Origin: Punica granatum
Lineage: Eukaryota; Streptophyta; Magnoliopsida; Myrtales; Lythraceae
NCBI RefSeq assembly: GCF_007655135.1
Contig: NC_045131.1
Span: 15,670,001 to 15,734,000, forward strand
Length of the DNA stretch: 64,000 nucleotides
Direction of reading: 5' to 3'
The notes beneath the pieces are model-generated. The model saw only the letters and a list, made by a program, of their open reading frames with translations. It had not been told where the DNA came from and did not search any database. Shown here in pieces: positions 48,690-58,335 of this stretch. Each line of letters begins with the position of its first letter. Position 1 is the first letter of the stretch. The position numbers and the translations under genes were made by a program.

Positions 48690-51600
48690 AGTTTATGTAG
48701 CTGGAGGCGATGGAGAGATTGAGTTTGACGAGGAGGAAGAGATTGTGACAGGAGATGGAGTGGTGGTGAGGAGGTTTTGGATGACCCCGAGAACTGCGGA
48801 CGAAGAATGACTGCGTAACAACATCTTCTAGTCCACTTGCACCATCGGGAATAAAATCTGTCGTTTCATGATAGACTTGGGCAGCTGCGAGAACATCGTT
48901 TCTACTGAGGCCGTGCAGAAGTTGAGCTTGCGAAGTGAGCCACATCCCAAACCGTATAAGCTGGCATGGCTGAAGAAAGGAGGTGAAGTGAGTGTGTCGA
49001 AGCACGCGCTAGTTACCTTCTCTATTGGCTCCCGGTATAGGGACTCTGTGTGGTGTGATGTTGTCATGATGGACGCGTGTCACTTGTTGGGAAGGCCCTG
49101 ACAGTTTGCTAGGAGCGTGAGCCATGATGGACGGACCAATAAGTACAGCTTCACGCATAAGGGATTAAATATTGTACTGGTACTGAACAGAGATAGGGAC
49201 GCTATCGAGCCCGAACCTGCGAATCCGGTTACTGCAACCAACTTGTTGTCCCTTGCCCGATTTTAGGAGGAGTTGCATGATGCAGAGTTTATGTTTGCTC
49301 TCGTGGGCAGGGAGGTTGTGGAGGAGGGTCTTACGTCTTGTGAGTCCTTACCGATCTTGAAAGAATTTCAGGATGTCTTTCCTGAGGAGTTGCCAAATGG
49401 TCTACCGCCCTTGGGAGATATCTAGCACCATATTGACCTGCAGCCTGGTGCGGCCCTTCCGAACAGAACACACTGCAGGATGAGCCCGGCTGAACATGAA
49501 GAGTTAAGGAGACAGGTGGAGGAGCTTATCTCGAAAGGGTTTATTCGGGAGAGTATGAGCCCGTATGTTGTCCCGGTACTTCTAGTGCCAAAGAAGGATG
49601 GATCATGGCGTATGTGTGTAGACAGTCGAGCCATCAATAAGATAACGGTCAGGTATTATTTTCCCATTTCTCGCTTGGATGATCTGCTTGACCAGCTGAG
49701 TGGTGCTGAGATTTTTACGAAGTTGGACTTGAAGAGCAGCTATCAACAAATTCGGATTTGTGTTAGAGATGAATGGAAGACCGCATTCAAGACTAGGGAT
49801 GGGTTATATGAATGACTGGTAATGTCGTTCGGGCTGTCGAATGCGCCGAGTACGTTCATGAGAGTGATGAACCAGATTCTGCGGCCTTTCATTGGTCGGT
49901 ATGTGGTTGTGTATTTTGATGACATTTTGATCTACAGCGCCGACCCCGAGCAACACCTGGCCCACTTGCGCGAAATCCTCTCTGTCCTTCGACGCGAGAA
50001 ACTATATGCGGTGTTGAAGAAGTGTGTTTTTATGAGGTCAGAAGTTATTTTTCTTGGTTATGTTGTTGCTGCTGATGGTCTGAGGGTTGACTCATCCAAG
50101 GTCGAGGCAGTTAGACAGTGGCCTAGACCAACGAGTATTACTGAAGTCAAGAGCTTCCATGGGTTAGCCTTATTTTACAGGCGGTTTATACCCCATTTCA
50201 GTAGTATTATGGCTCCCTTAACTAACTGCATGAATGAAGGCAAATTCGAGTGGATTGAGGGGGTAGAAACGACATTCTAGAAGATTAAGGAGCGTTTGAC
50301 GACCTCCTCGATTCTTGTCCTGCCGAATTTTCAACAGCCCTTTGAGCTGCATTCTGATGCATCGAAGGTGGGAATTGGAGCAGTCTTGAGCCAGAACAGC
50401 AAGCCAATTGCTTTCTTCAGCGAGAAGCTGATGGGGGTGAAGGTGAGATACAGCACCTACGACGTGGAATTCTATGCTGTAATGTAGGCGGTGAAGCATT
50501 GGCGACATTACCTTTTCCACAGGGAGTTCATTTTGTAAACCGACCATGAGGCTCTGAAGCACCTCCATAGCCAAGATAAGGTGTCAGCTCGTCATGCATC
50601 ATGGGTGGCTTACTTGGAGCGTTTTACTTCCGTGGTAAAGCACAAGAGCGGAGTCACTAATCGCGTTGCTGATGCTCTTAGTCGGAGGCATAGCATTTTG
50701 AGCAGGATGACAGTTGAGGTACCTGGTTTTAGTTCTTTTGCTGAGTTGCTTGAAGTCGACCCCTATTTTTCTGTGACGCTAGCTCAAGTTTGGGCTGGAG
50801 AAAGAACGAAATACGTGTTGCAGGATGGTTTTTTTTCCAGGGGAAATCAGCTTTGTATTCCTAATTGTAGTTTGCGAGCCTACATTATTCAGCAGCTACA
50901 CGGCGAGGGTCATGTGGGGAGAGACAAGACCTTGCAGTTGGTCCAGTCATCGTATTTCTGGCCTACAATTCATAAAGAAGTGGAGAAGTATGTGCAACGC
51001 TGTAAGGTTTGTCAAGTGTCCAAGGGTACAACAACTAACGCAGGGTTGTACATGCCCTTGTTGATTCCCTCGCAGCCATGGGTGGATATCAGTATGGATT
51101 TCGTCCTCGGCTTGCCCTGTACCCAAAGAGGTAATGATTCTATATATGTCGTCGTCGACAGGTTTTCCAAGATGGCACACTTTATTCCGTGCAAGAAGAC
51201 CACTAATGCTGTGCGAGTTGCTCAGTTGTATTTTCGGGAGTTATACCGTCTGCATGGTCTGTCAGGCTCTATTGTGTCTGATAGGGACACCCGTTTCCTG
51301 AGTTATTTCTGGCGGAGCCTTTGGAAGATGGTGAACATCTAGCTGAACTTCAGTACGACGTATCACCCGCAGACAGACGAACAAACAGAAGTGGTTAACA
51401 GGTCCTTGGGCAATCTGTTGAGAGGTTTAGTAGGGAGCATGTGAAGAGCTGGGATCAGAAGTTAAGTCAGGTGGAGTTTGCGCACAATCACGTTATTAAT
51501 CGCAGCACTGGTTTCAGTCCCTTCCAGGTGGTCTATTCTATTACTCCCCAGGGACCCCTTGATCGGTTACCCGTGCCGGATAAGACCAGGGTTCATGGTA

Positions 51601-51925
51601 AGGCAGTTGACTTCGTTCACGGGCTGCAGGAGATTCATGAGGCTGTGCAGAATAATTTGCAAAATGCTGCCATGAAATACAAGGCTATTGTTGATCAAAG
51701 GAGAAGGCACGTGGAGTTTGAAGTTGGCGATTTTTTTGAGCTGTCCTTACGAAGGATCGATTTTCTGCCGGTGATTACCACAAGCTCGCTGCTAGAAAGA
51801 TTGGTCCTGTGGAGGTCATTGAGAAGATCAATTCGAACGACTATCGGCTTAAACTTCCCAGCCACATTTGTACTGCCGATGTGTTTAATGTGAAGCACCT
51901 GGTTCCTTATACAGGTGATAGCTAA
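48690..51925 (+). pseudogene. Ty3/gypsy pol pseudogene (protease, RT, RNase H, integrase)
   Basis: Domain order on the plus strand: protease region (about 48,800-49,101; LGSCENIVS in place of the usual DTGS-like motif, and HLLGRP); reverse transcriptase (49,480-50,280; [40 protein letters not shown] as the YxDD box); RNase H (about 50,281-50,570; FELHSDASKVGIGAVL, TDHEAL); integrase (about 50,880-51,700; zinc-binding H-H-C-C, catalytic D in ISMDFVLGLP, D in VSDRDTRF and E in [10 protein letters not shown]). In-frame stops include 49,099, 49,813, 50,278, 50,485, 50,536 and 51,340, and the frame shifts near 51,420. Near 51,925 it joins the LTR with about 50 bp missing compared with the minus copy, so its polypurine tract is lost. 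Cannot be functional. Confidence 0.9.
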
Positions 51926-52070
51926 TGATGCGGTAGAAGACGTGACAATTTTATGTTATTTGGGCATTTTTACAATTTTTAGGGAATAATTTATTTTAGA
52001 AAATATTTTATTTCCTTCGTTATAATTTCATTTTGCAATTTTTAGGAAATAGTTTATTTTAGAGAATATT
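51926..52070 (+). repeat. Gypsy LTR D (plus orientation, truncated)
   Basis: It starts TGATGCGGTAGAAGACG and is the reverse complement, with few changes, of the outer 145 bp of LTR B (52,326-52,470). It breaks off at 'gagaatatt', two bases before LTR B begins, so D and B form an inverted pair with a ~255-bp spacer. Confidence 0.85.
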
Positions 52071-52072
52071 AC

Positions 52073-52470
52073 TGACGTAGCATACATGCGAGTAACCTGT
52101 CACAGAACCGTTGATTCTGCAGAATACTAAAACTACGACCTTCAATCCCTATTGATTCTTTGAATACCTAAATAATTGGTATCCAACTTGGATCGAATCC
52201 AAGAACTGGGCAAATAGCACAAAAACTCTAATTTTTATTAATAATCCAAAAACAACTCAACTACTTTAGCTCTAGGACTTACATCGCTTAAATATGAAAA
52301 ACGAAATTATAACAAAGGAAATAAAAATATTCTCTAAAATAAACTATTTCCTAAATATTGCAAAACGAAATTATAACGAAGGAAATAAAATATTCTCTAA
52401 AATAAACTATTCCCTAAAAATTGTAAAAATGCCCAAATAACATAAAATTGTCTCGTCTTCTACCGCATCA
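52073..52470 (-). repeat. Gypsy LTR B (minus orientation, 398 bp)
   Basis: Full-length LTR with TG...CA ends, the same length as LTR C. Its 5' end on the minus strand follows a polypurine tract (CAGGGGAGAA) at about 52,471-52,481. Confidence 0.85.
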
Positions 52471-53078
52471 TTCTCCCCTGAATGGAGAGAATTCGTCCTC
52501 GAATTGTCATCGTCCGAGCTATCACCTTGATCTTCACGAATAGAGAGATTAAAATGCTTCTGTTACTTCCTCACTTGCCACTTGAATGCATTCTTCTCTT
52601 TGCGAACTCTTTCTCTTAATTATTCGTACATAAAATTTCGTACACCTCTTAGCCAATAAACACTTTCACTGAATCCTTGCTTTCTCGATCGAGTCACGTG
52701 CACTTCGACCAACTTTGGCAACTGAATAACCTCCGAAATCGGCACCGTAAGCATCCATGCATCTTTATTTGCATTGGAAATTTCTTCATCTAGAATATCC
52801 TCAATCTAAGCACAATAATGAAAAAGTTTATAACCTCCAACATCATTTAATACAGATTTATTGATAACGAACGTTGGTTTTCCTTGATCATCAAATACAA
52901 ATTCTATAACTTCTTCTTGATCTTCATCTGGGTATATATCGAAAATTGGATTGGCTTTATCATATGATATGTCTTCGATCCTCCGATCCAATTTGTCATC
53001 CTCTACAACACGACGTTGATTAGCCGTTCTTCGGGGCGGCATTGCTGATCCAAGAGCAAACGCGGCTCTGATACCAAC
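52471..53078 (-). mobile_element. Internally deleted gypsy interior: polypurine tract, gag start and primer site
   Basis: On the minus strand: primer site TGGTATCAGAGCC at 53,076-53,064, complementary to the 3' end of plant initiator tRNA-Met, two bases after LTR C. Next comes a gag-like start MPPRRTANQRRVVEDDKLD (ATG near 53,042) running to about 52,806. Then, after a large deletion, the 3' end of the pol frame region and a polypurine tract just before LTR B. Only about 600 bp of the interior remains. Together with LTRs B and C it forms a ~1.4-kb non-autonomous unit. Confidence 0.8.
53064..53076 (-). other. Primer binding site for initiator tRNA-Met
   Basis: Reads TGGTATCAGAGCC on the minus strand, the standard plant LTR-retrotransposon primer site, placed two bases inside LTR C. 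Confidence 0.88.
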
Positions 53079-53476
53079 TGACGCAGCGTACACGCGAGTA
53101 ACCTGTCACAAAATCGTTGATTCCGCAGAATACCGGAACTACGACCTTCAATCCCTATTGATTCTTCGAATACCTAAGTAACTGGCATCCAACTCGGATC
53201 AAATCCAAGAATTGGGCAAAGAGCACTAAAGCTCCAATTTATATTGATAATCCAAAAATAACTCAACTACTTTAGCTCTAGGGCTTACATCGCTTAAATA
53301 GGAAAAACGAAATTATAACGAAGGAAATAAAAATATTCTCTAAAATAAATTATTTCCTAAAAATTGCAAAATGAAATTATAACGAAGAAAATAAAATATT
53401 CTCTAAAATAAACTATTCTCTAAAAATTGTAAAAATACCCAAATAACATAAAATTGTCACGTTTTTTGCCGCATCA
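53079..53476 (-). repeat. Gypsy LTR C (minus orientation, 398 bp)
   Basis: Full-length LTR with TG...CA ends, the outermost right LTR of the complex and the 5' LTR by primer-site position. Confidence 0.85.
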
Positions 53477-53619
53477 GTTATTGAATCAAAGAAACTGATG
53501 GAGGTGTCAATGGTTAGTGGGCATGAATGGTCAAGAAGAAGAAGCAAAGTTAATTACGATTTCTTGAACAAGGTGCTTTGCACACGCCCAGTTTAGTATA
53601 TGTCAAAGAAACGTCATGC

Positions 53620-53780
53620 TTGAGAAATGGGAGGTAGTACAGTGACTAATACATTCACCTGATAACCTAGAGGTTCCAGATTCGATTATCATTAGTGGGA
53701 CTACCCGTGCCCCTTTATTTAGATTTCTTTTTCATTTCCTTATGTCAGGCCATGAGCCTCCTATTGTAACAAAAAAAAAA
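53620..53780 (+). mobile_element. SINE family 2, best copy, with 15-bp target duplication
   Basis: The head is tRNA-like (ggaggtagtacagtgac ... gaggttccagattcgatt, B-box-like). The body contains 'agtgggactacccgtgcccc', 'tttatttagatttc' and 'ccatgagcctcctattgtaac', with a 12-A tail. It is flanked by AAAGAAACGTCATGC (53,605-53,619) and AAAGAAACGTCACGC (53,781-53,795), a 15-bp target duplication with one mismatch. This is the type copy of the family in the window. Confidence 0.82.
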
Positions 53781-53795
53781 AAAGAAACGTCACGC

Positions 53796-56270
53796 CCCAT
53801 TTCCCGCGTCTTTTTTGAGCTTATCGTTCTCTATTATTTTCTTTTTTTTGCTGAGCACCTGTCTAGTTTAAACATATGCATATGAAATCATTGTTCTATC
53901 ATCCTCTAAACTCCTAAAAAGTTGTCCTGCTTTTGTATATTTTGTGTGCCCATAAAGTGTTTGTTTTTTTTTTTGCTTTATTTGATTTTGTTATTACAAA
54001 TCAAGAACTTTTCATGGTTGTTTCTATTAATTATTCGCTCCGATGGATTTGTACACATCTTTTCTTCTTTTCTTTTTTCTCAAAGACTATGAGGACGTCC
54101 ACCAAAGGAAAGAAAAAAAAAAAGAGACCATGGGACTATTGATTAACTATTAATTTCTTCCATTTTGATTTCTGAGATTTGTGGGTTTCTCTTCCTATAT
54201 CGTGATTATTGAGTTTTATAAAATCAAAATATCTGTTGATCACAGAAGGCTTAATTCAAGAAGAAGTAAGATTAATTTTATATGCGACTAATAAAGATAC
54301 TTTTCAGATTGCACTTTCTTAGATTAACAAGTTAAATTCCTTTGTCTTTTTCTTTTTTTAATTGAAGGAATATTTTGGCAACATACTATGATATATTTAT
54401 ACAATTTATATATTTTTAATAATTCCTATTGAATTATTGACCCATCTTTCTCAAGGACAAATTTGTTTGTGAGGCTCGTTATCATTCTAATGCCCAAAAG
54501 CCACCTAATGCAGGTAAAATATATACGCCTTGACACCTTTAATATTCTTTGTTTGTTTTTCAGCAGCACACAGTTTATATATATATAATTTATAATTAAT
54601 ATTTCTTTAATAATTATTCAAATTGCGACATATTTTCGCTTTTTTTTTCTTCTTAAATTGTATGGCTTACGATAGTAGAAATGATGATTGATGAGTGTGC
54701 AATAAAGAGCTGGTGAGGATACTCCTATCCCAAGTTGTCTTTCGAATCCAAGTAAATATCTTATTGCAATCTCTCATTTACAATAGCCCTGTTTGTTGCT
54801 TTGTCCAAAATACAGTTTCTTTTATCCTGTGGGTGTTCGGGATTAGTTCAACTGAACTTTTGTTGAGTTTGGATCTGGATACTTGAAATGATGTCGGAGT
54901 TTATTTTCTTTGGGAAAAACTTCATGTCAGACTTATGTTTCATTGGAATTATGTTTCAAAGGACACTGGTGTAACTGTTGCTTCATGAATTCTTTGCAAG
55001 GTATCCCTAAAAGCTGTAATTCCACCTATCCCTTTCTTCAATGTTTGGACAATATGGTGTATGGAACCGAAGGACTTTGAGGACTTTGAGAATCTGGTTT
55101 CTTCTACACTTCAGGACTTTAGTTTAGCGTGGTCTCAGTGGGCTTTTGCTATTCATCGAGTGTTCCTTCTTTATCCAATTTGTGCTCCTAATCTTGCCCT
55201 TTTTTTATGTTTTTGTTCTCTTCTTTCTTTCTGTCGCCTCATTTGTGGTGAGGTGCCCTGTATACCCTTCGTGTACTCCATTTCTTTCACTCATAAATGA
55301 ATTCTCATTTTCTATAATAAGAAAAAGAAAAAAAATCATGACAGACATACTGTTTGTTTTTCTCAGCTGATGTATTTTTCTCTGTTAATGTATATGGTTA
55401 ATTCAGTCAGCCTTATGTGGAATTTGATAAGATGAAATATTTTGCTTGCTTGAAATGGTTTCCTTTTAAAATTGAAACTAAATCCTATTCAACTACATTG
55501 GTTCACCTATATATTGTGATTTCTAGACACATAAAGGTCAGCAAATGTACTGATTTTTTATATATATGGCGGTGATATTATTGTTTCTTTTGCATGTTCA
55601 AATTCTGTCCTATTGTTGTTTGAGCTGCATGGTTAGAGGTGAATGATTCTTTGTCACTGTCACTACACATGCTAAGCAATGTTGGATCTCCAAACGTTAG
55701 TCATGACTTTATCCTTGTATATATTTTTATTCATTTATTATGCGGTATTACTCAATTGTTGTGGGATAACTCAATAACTGTGCTGTAGATGAATGTTGAT
55801 GTTTGGTTTTTCGACACTGAGGTATTATTCATCCTTATCTCTTTTTCTAGCATAAGCATTAAGCAATCTTTTCTAACCTACATATTATAATAAATATGCT
55901 TTTATATACATAGAATTATGTTCGATGCACGCTTGAAATGCAACACATAGGCAAGATGAGTCAAATGCACATTATAGATGGTGGAGAATAAGATCTTTAC
56001 ACTGATTAAACTAAATAGTAGCTGATGGGAAAGTTAGTCAGATTACTAGAGTCAGATTCTGGATATACCATTGCTAAAAATATCGTGATTACCATGGGAG
56101 ATATTCCTCAGTAATTCGCCGAAATCCCTTCATATTTCATAATTTTTTTTCCTCCACTTGGTATTTGGAAACATCGGTTTCATGATTCTCTAAATTCATT
56201 TCTTTCCATTTCATTCAATTTTTTAATATCAAACATGACCGAAGTTCATTAGACATACGAAGAAAGAAGG
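53796..56270. other. T-rich intergenic DNA, no gene
   Basis: Several short open frames (63-79 codons, 54.7-55.4 kb) are leucine/phenylalanine-rich by composition and carry no domain. No repeat structure was recognised. Confidence 0.5.
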
Positions 56271-56274
56271 ATGC

Positions 56275-56440
56275 TAGAGGAAGGGGATTTGGTGCAGCAG
56301 CATAAGTCGTTGTTCGGAACCATAAGTTCTCGGGTTTGATCCTCTTCAGTGGAACTTCTGTGCCCCTTTATTTAACTTTGCTATTTCTATTCTTATACTG
56401 TCTAGACCATATCCTCCCTTATAACTGAAAAAAAAAAAGC
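56275..56440 (+). mobile_element. SINE family 2 copy
   Basis: The head is 'ggggatttggtgcagcagc', then 'tctcgggtttgatcctcttc' (B-box-like), 'agtggaacttctgtgcccc', 'tttatttaactttg' and 'tagaccatatcctcccttataac', with an A tail. The order and spacing match the copy at 53,620. Confidence 0.65.
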
Positions 56441-56462
56441 ATGTTGTTCCCTCTCTCTGTCT

Positions 56463-56490
56463 CTTTTTTTTTTTTTTTTTTTTTTTTTTC
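56463..56490 (+). repeat. Homopolymer T run (about 27 bases)
   Basis: A long uninterrupted T run directly after 'tgtctc'. It may be the reverse-oriented A tail of a lost retroelement. Confidence 0.8.
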
Positions 56491-56648
56491 GAGCTGATGA
56501 AACCTCCTAACGGGCTTGTCTTATTGAACTTTGGACTGTTGAGGTTTCCTTCGAAGAAACCCTTTCTCTGGGCCAATGTCAACTTAATCTCTTTGCAACA
56601 TGAATCTCTTAGCAATAAGCCCCTTATCTTCCATTAAGCTTTTTTTTA

Positions 56649-56968
56649 AGGGTAAATTTCAACGACACCCCCTATAATTTGTAAAATGACCATCGATAAC
56701 TCATCCTTTCAAAATTAGCCACGTACGACCCCTGCTTTCGTTGATTTTTTATTTTTTCCCCCTAAATCAGGTCAAATTTTGTTCGGGTAAAGAAATCAGC
56801 TAATTGATCGGTTTGTATAGTTCCATGATATGGGACCCACGTAGCAAAGTGAATGTTATCTTTGTACCACGTCAGCGTTAAGAGGGGTAGTATGTGGCTG
56901 ATTTTTGAAAGGAGGAGTGTCATATGCCAATTCACAAACTATGAGGGGTGTTGTTGAAATTTTCCCGT
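56649..56968. mobile_element. MITE with ~85-bp terminal inverted repeats
   Basis: The left arm 'agggtaaatttcaacgacacc ... caaaattagccacgtac' is the approximate reverse complement of the right arm 'gtatgtggctgatttttgaaag ... gttgttgaaattttcccgt'. Total length about 320 bp, noncoding, flanked by T-rich sequence on both sides. Arm length suggests a Mutator-type MITE; the target duplication is obscured by the T run. Confidence 0.7.
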
Positions 56969-56969
56969 T

Positions 56970-57649
56970 TTATAATTATAAAAGAGATAATAAAAGAAAG
57001 GAAAACTAAATAAAAGAGCATAATTAATCTCAATAATGATTATCGAATTTAAAATCTCTTAATTATTAAGCGAGAACAACTATATAACTAAAATTTACTT
57101 GGATTGGATGCATAATAAATGAGACTGAGTACATAAGAAATACTTAAAAGAAAATTTAGAAAATATGGAAAAAGAAAATTAAAAAACAAAGATAATAATT
57201 AAATTTTTTTAATAAATGCAATGAATGTCTCTAAATATCCTACTCACTATGTTATAATTAAAGGAAAATTAAAAATGGAAAAAATTAAAAACAAAGAATA
57301 ATAACTAAAATATTTAATAAATGCAATTAAATGTTCTTAAATCCCTTACTAATTACAATTAAGTGAAAATTTTTGTTATAATTTCTTAATTATATATAAG
57401 TGGTAAATGTTTATAAACAATTAACTTAATTTGACATTATAAAAATTGAGCGTAACTTATAGAAATTGATATAAAAATATTGATATTCCTGTGAAAATTA
57501 ATGAAACATATATATAATTTATCATAAAAACTAAATATATATATGTATAAGCATATTAAAAAATGAGATTGAATGTGTTAAAATAAGAATCATGAACTAT
57601 AGAAATGATTACCTTTTAATAAATTCTAAAACAATAAAAAAATATAAAA
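56970..57649. other. Very AT-rich intergenic DNA, no gene
   Basis: Two similar words (aaattaaaaacaaagataataa and aaattaaaaacaaagaataata) about 110 bp apart suggest a small old duplication at 57,177-57,360. Nothing else seen. Confidence 0.5.
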
Positions 57650-57657
57650 AGTATATA

Positions 57658-58327
57658 TTAGGTTTGTGCACAGATACCATGTATATCCGGTACCAGTCAG
57701 AACTTACCCATTACGGTAGGTCCGGATAGCTCGTATTAAAAATGGGGTAGGGTCCGGGTATTAAAATAAAGAACCGATAAAAACCGATTTTGGTTCCTGC
57801 ATATAGGGTATCCAGAACCGAAACCGGCACCCAAACCCGATAATAATTTGTCCTAATTATATTCAGATATATTTCTCCCTTTTACTTTACCCTCTTCCTC
57901 TCTCTCTATCTCTCTGTCTCTCTCTCGTGGTGGAAGATTCGCGTTCCTTATCGTCGGTAGCTTTAGTTCGACAACCTCGGTGAGGTCTGATCGTATTATG
58001 AATGTTTAGTTTTGTGGATAGATTGATGAAACATATTACTCTTTGGTGTAGATGTATTGTGGATTAATTTAAATCTATTTCGATATTCTGTTTTGCGTGA
58101 TTACTGATTATGGATGAGACATTTTCGGTTTTATTTAGCGAGACAAAAAGCTTTATAGGTTCAAATAGGGGTACTTGGAACCTGTGGTATAATACAGGTT
58201 CCGAGTAGGTTCCAGTTTCAGGATTCAACAGGGTAAGGTCCGGTTTCAAAATCTTGGAACATGTTCCTTATAGGGTAGGGTTCGAGTATCGTGAAAAAAA
58301 AAAGGGTACTCGGACCTGAACACCCCT
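57658..58327. mobile_element. Non-autonomous hAT-like element with 8-bp target duplication
   Basis: AGTATATA at 57,650-57,657 is repeated at 58,328-58,335, a perfect 8-bp duplication of hAT length. The right end read in reverse is AGGGGTGTTCAG and the left end is TTAGGTTTGTGCAC, imperfect inverted repeats of the hAT 'AGGGGTGTNCA' type. The 670-bp interior has repeated 'accggtacc/ggttcc' words, a CT-rich tract (57,890-57,927) and no transposase. Confidence 0.68.
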
Positions 58328-58335
58328 AGTATATA

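Larger units (their letters stand above)
48364..53476 (-). mobile_element. Rearranged Ty3/gypsy complex with LTRs in both orientations
   Basis: Four LTR segments of one family are present: A 48,364-~48,683 (minus, internally deleted), D 51,926-52,070 (plus, truncated), B 52,073-52,470 (minus, 398 bp) and C 53,079-53,476 (minus, 398 bp). A plus-strand pol pseudogene lies between A and D. A short minus-strand internal region with a gag start, primer site and polypurine tract lies between B and C. The bases outside A (ATTAT, 48,359-48,363) and outside C (GTTAT, 53,477-53,481) match at four of five positions, as expected for a 5-bp target duplication with one mutation. So A and C may be the two outer LTRs of a single minus-strand insertion whose interior is rearranged. 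Confidence 0.68.

Noticed and set aside
48634..49067. Minus-strand open frames at the protease region
   Set aside because: The plus strand gives a clear gypsy protease/pol reading, so the minus frames are shadows.
53079..53476. LTRs B and C as an ordinary complete two-LTR insertion
   Set aside because: The bases beside B (AATATTAC at 52,065-52,072) do not match those beside C (GTTAT). The outer pair A/C matches better, so I treat B as internal to the complex.
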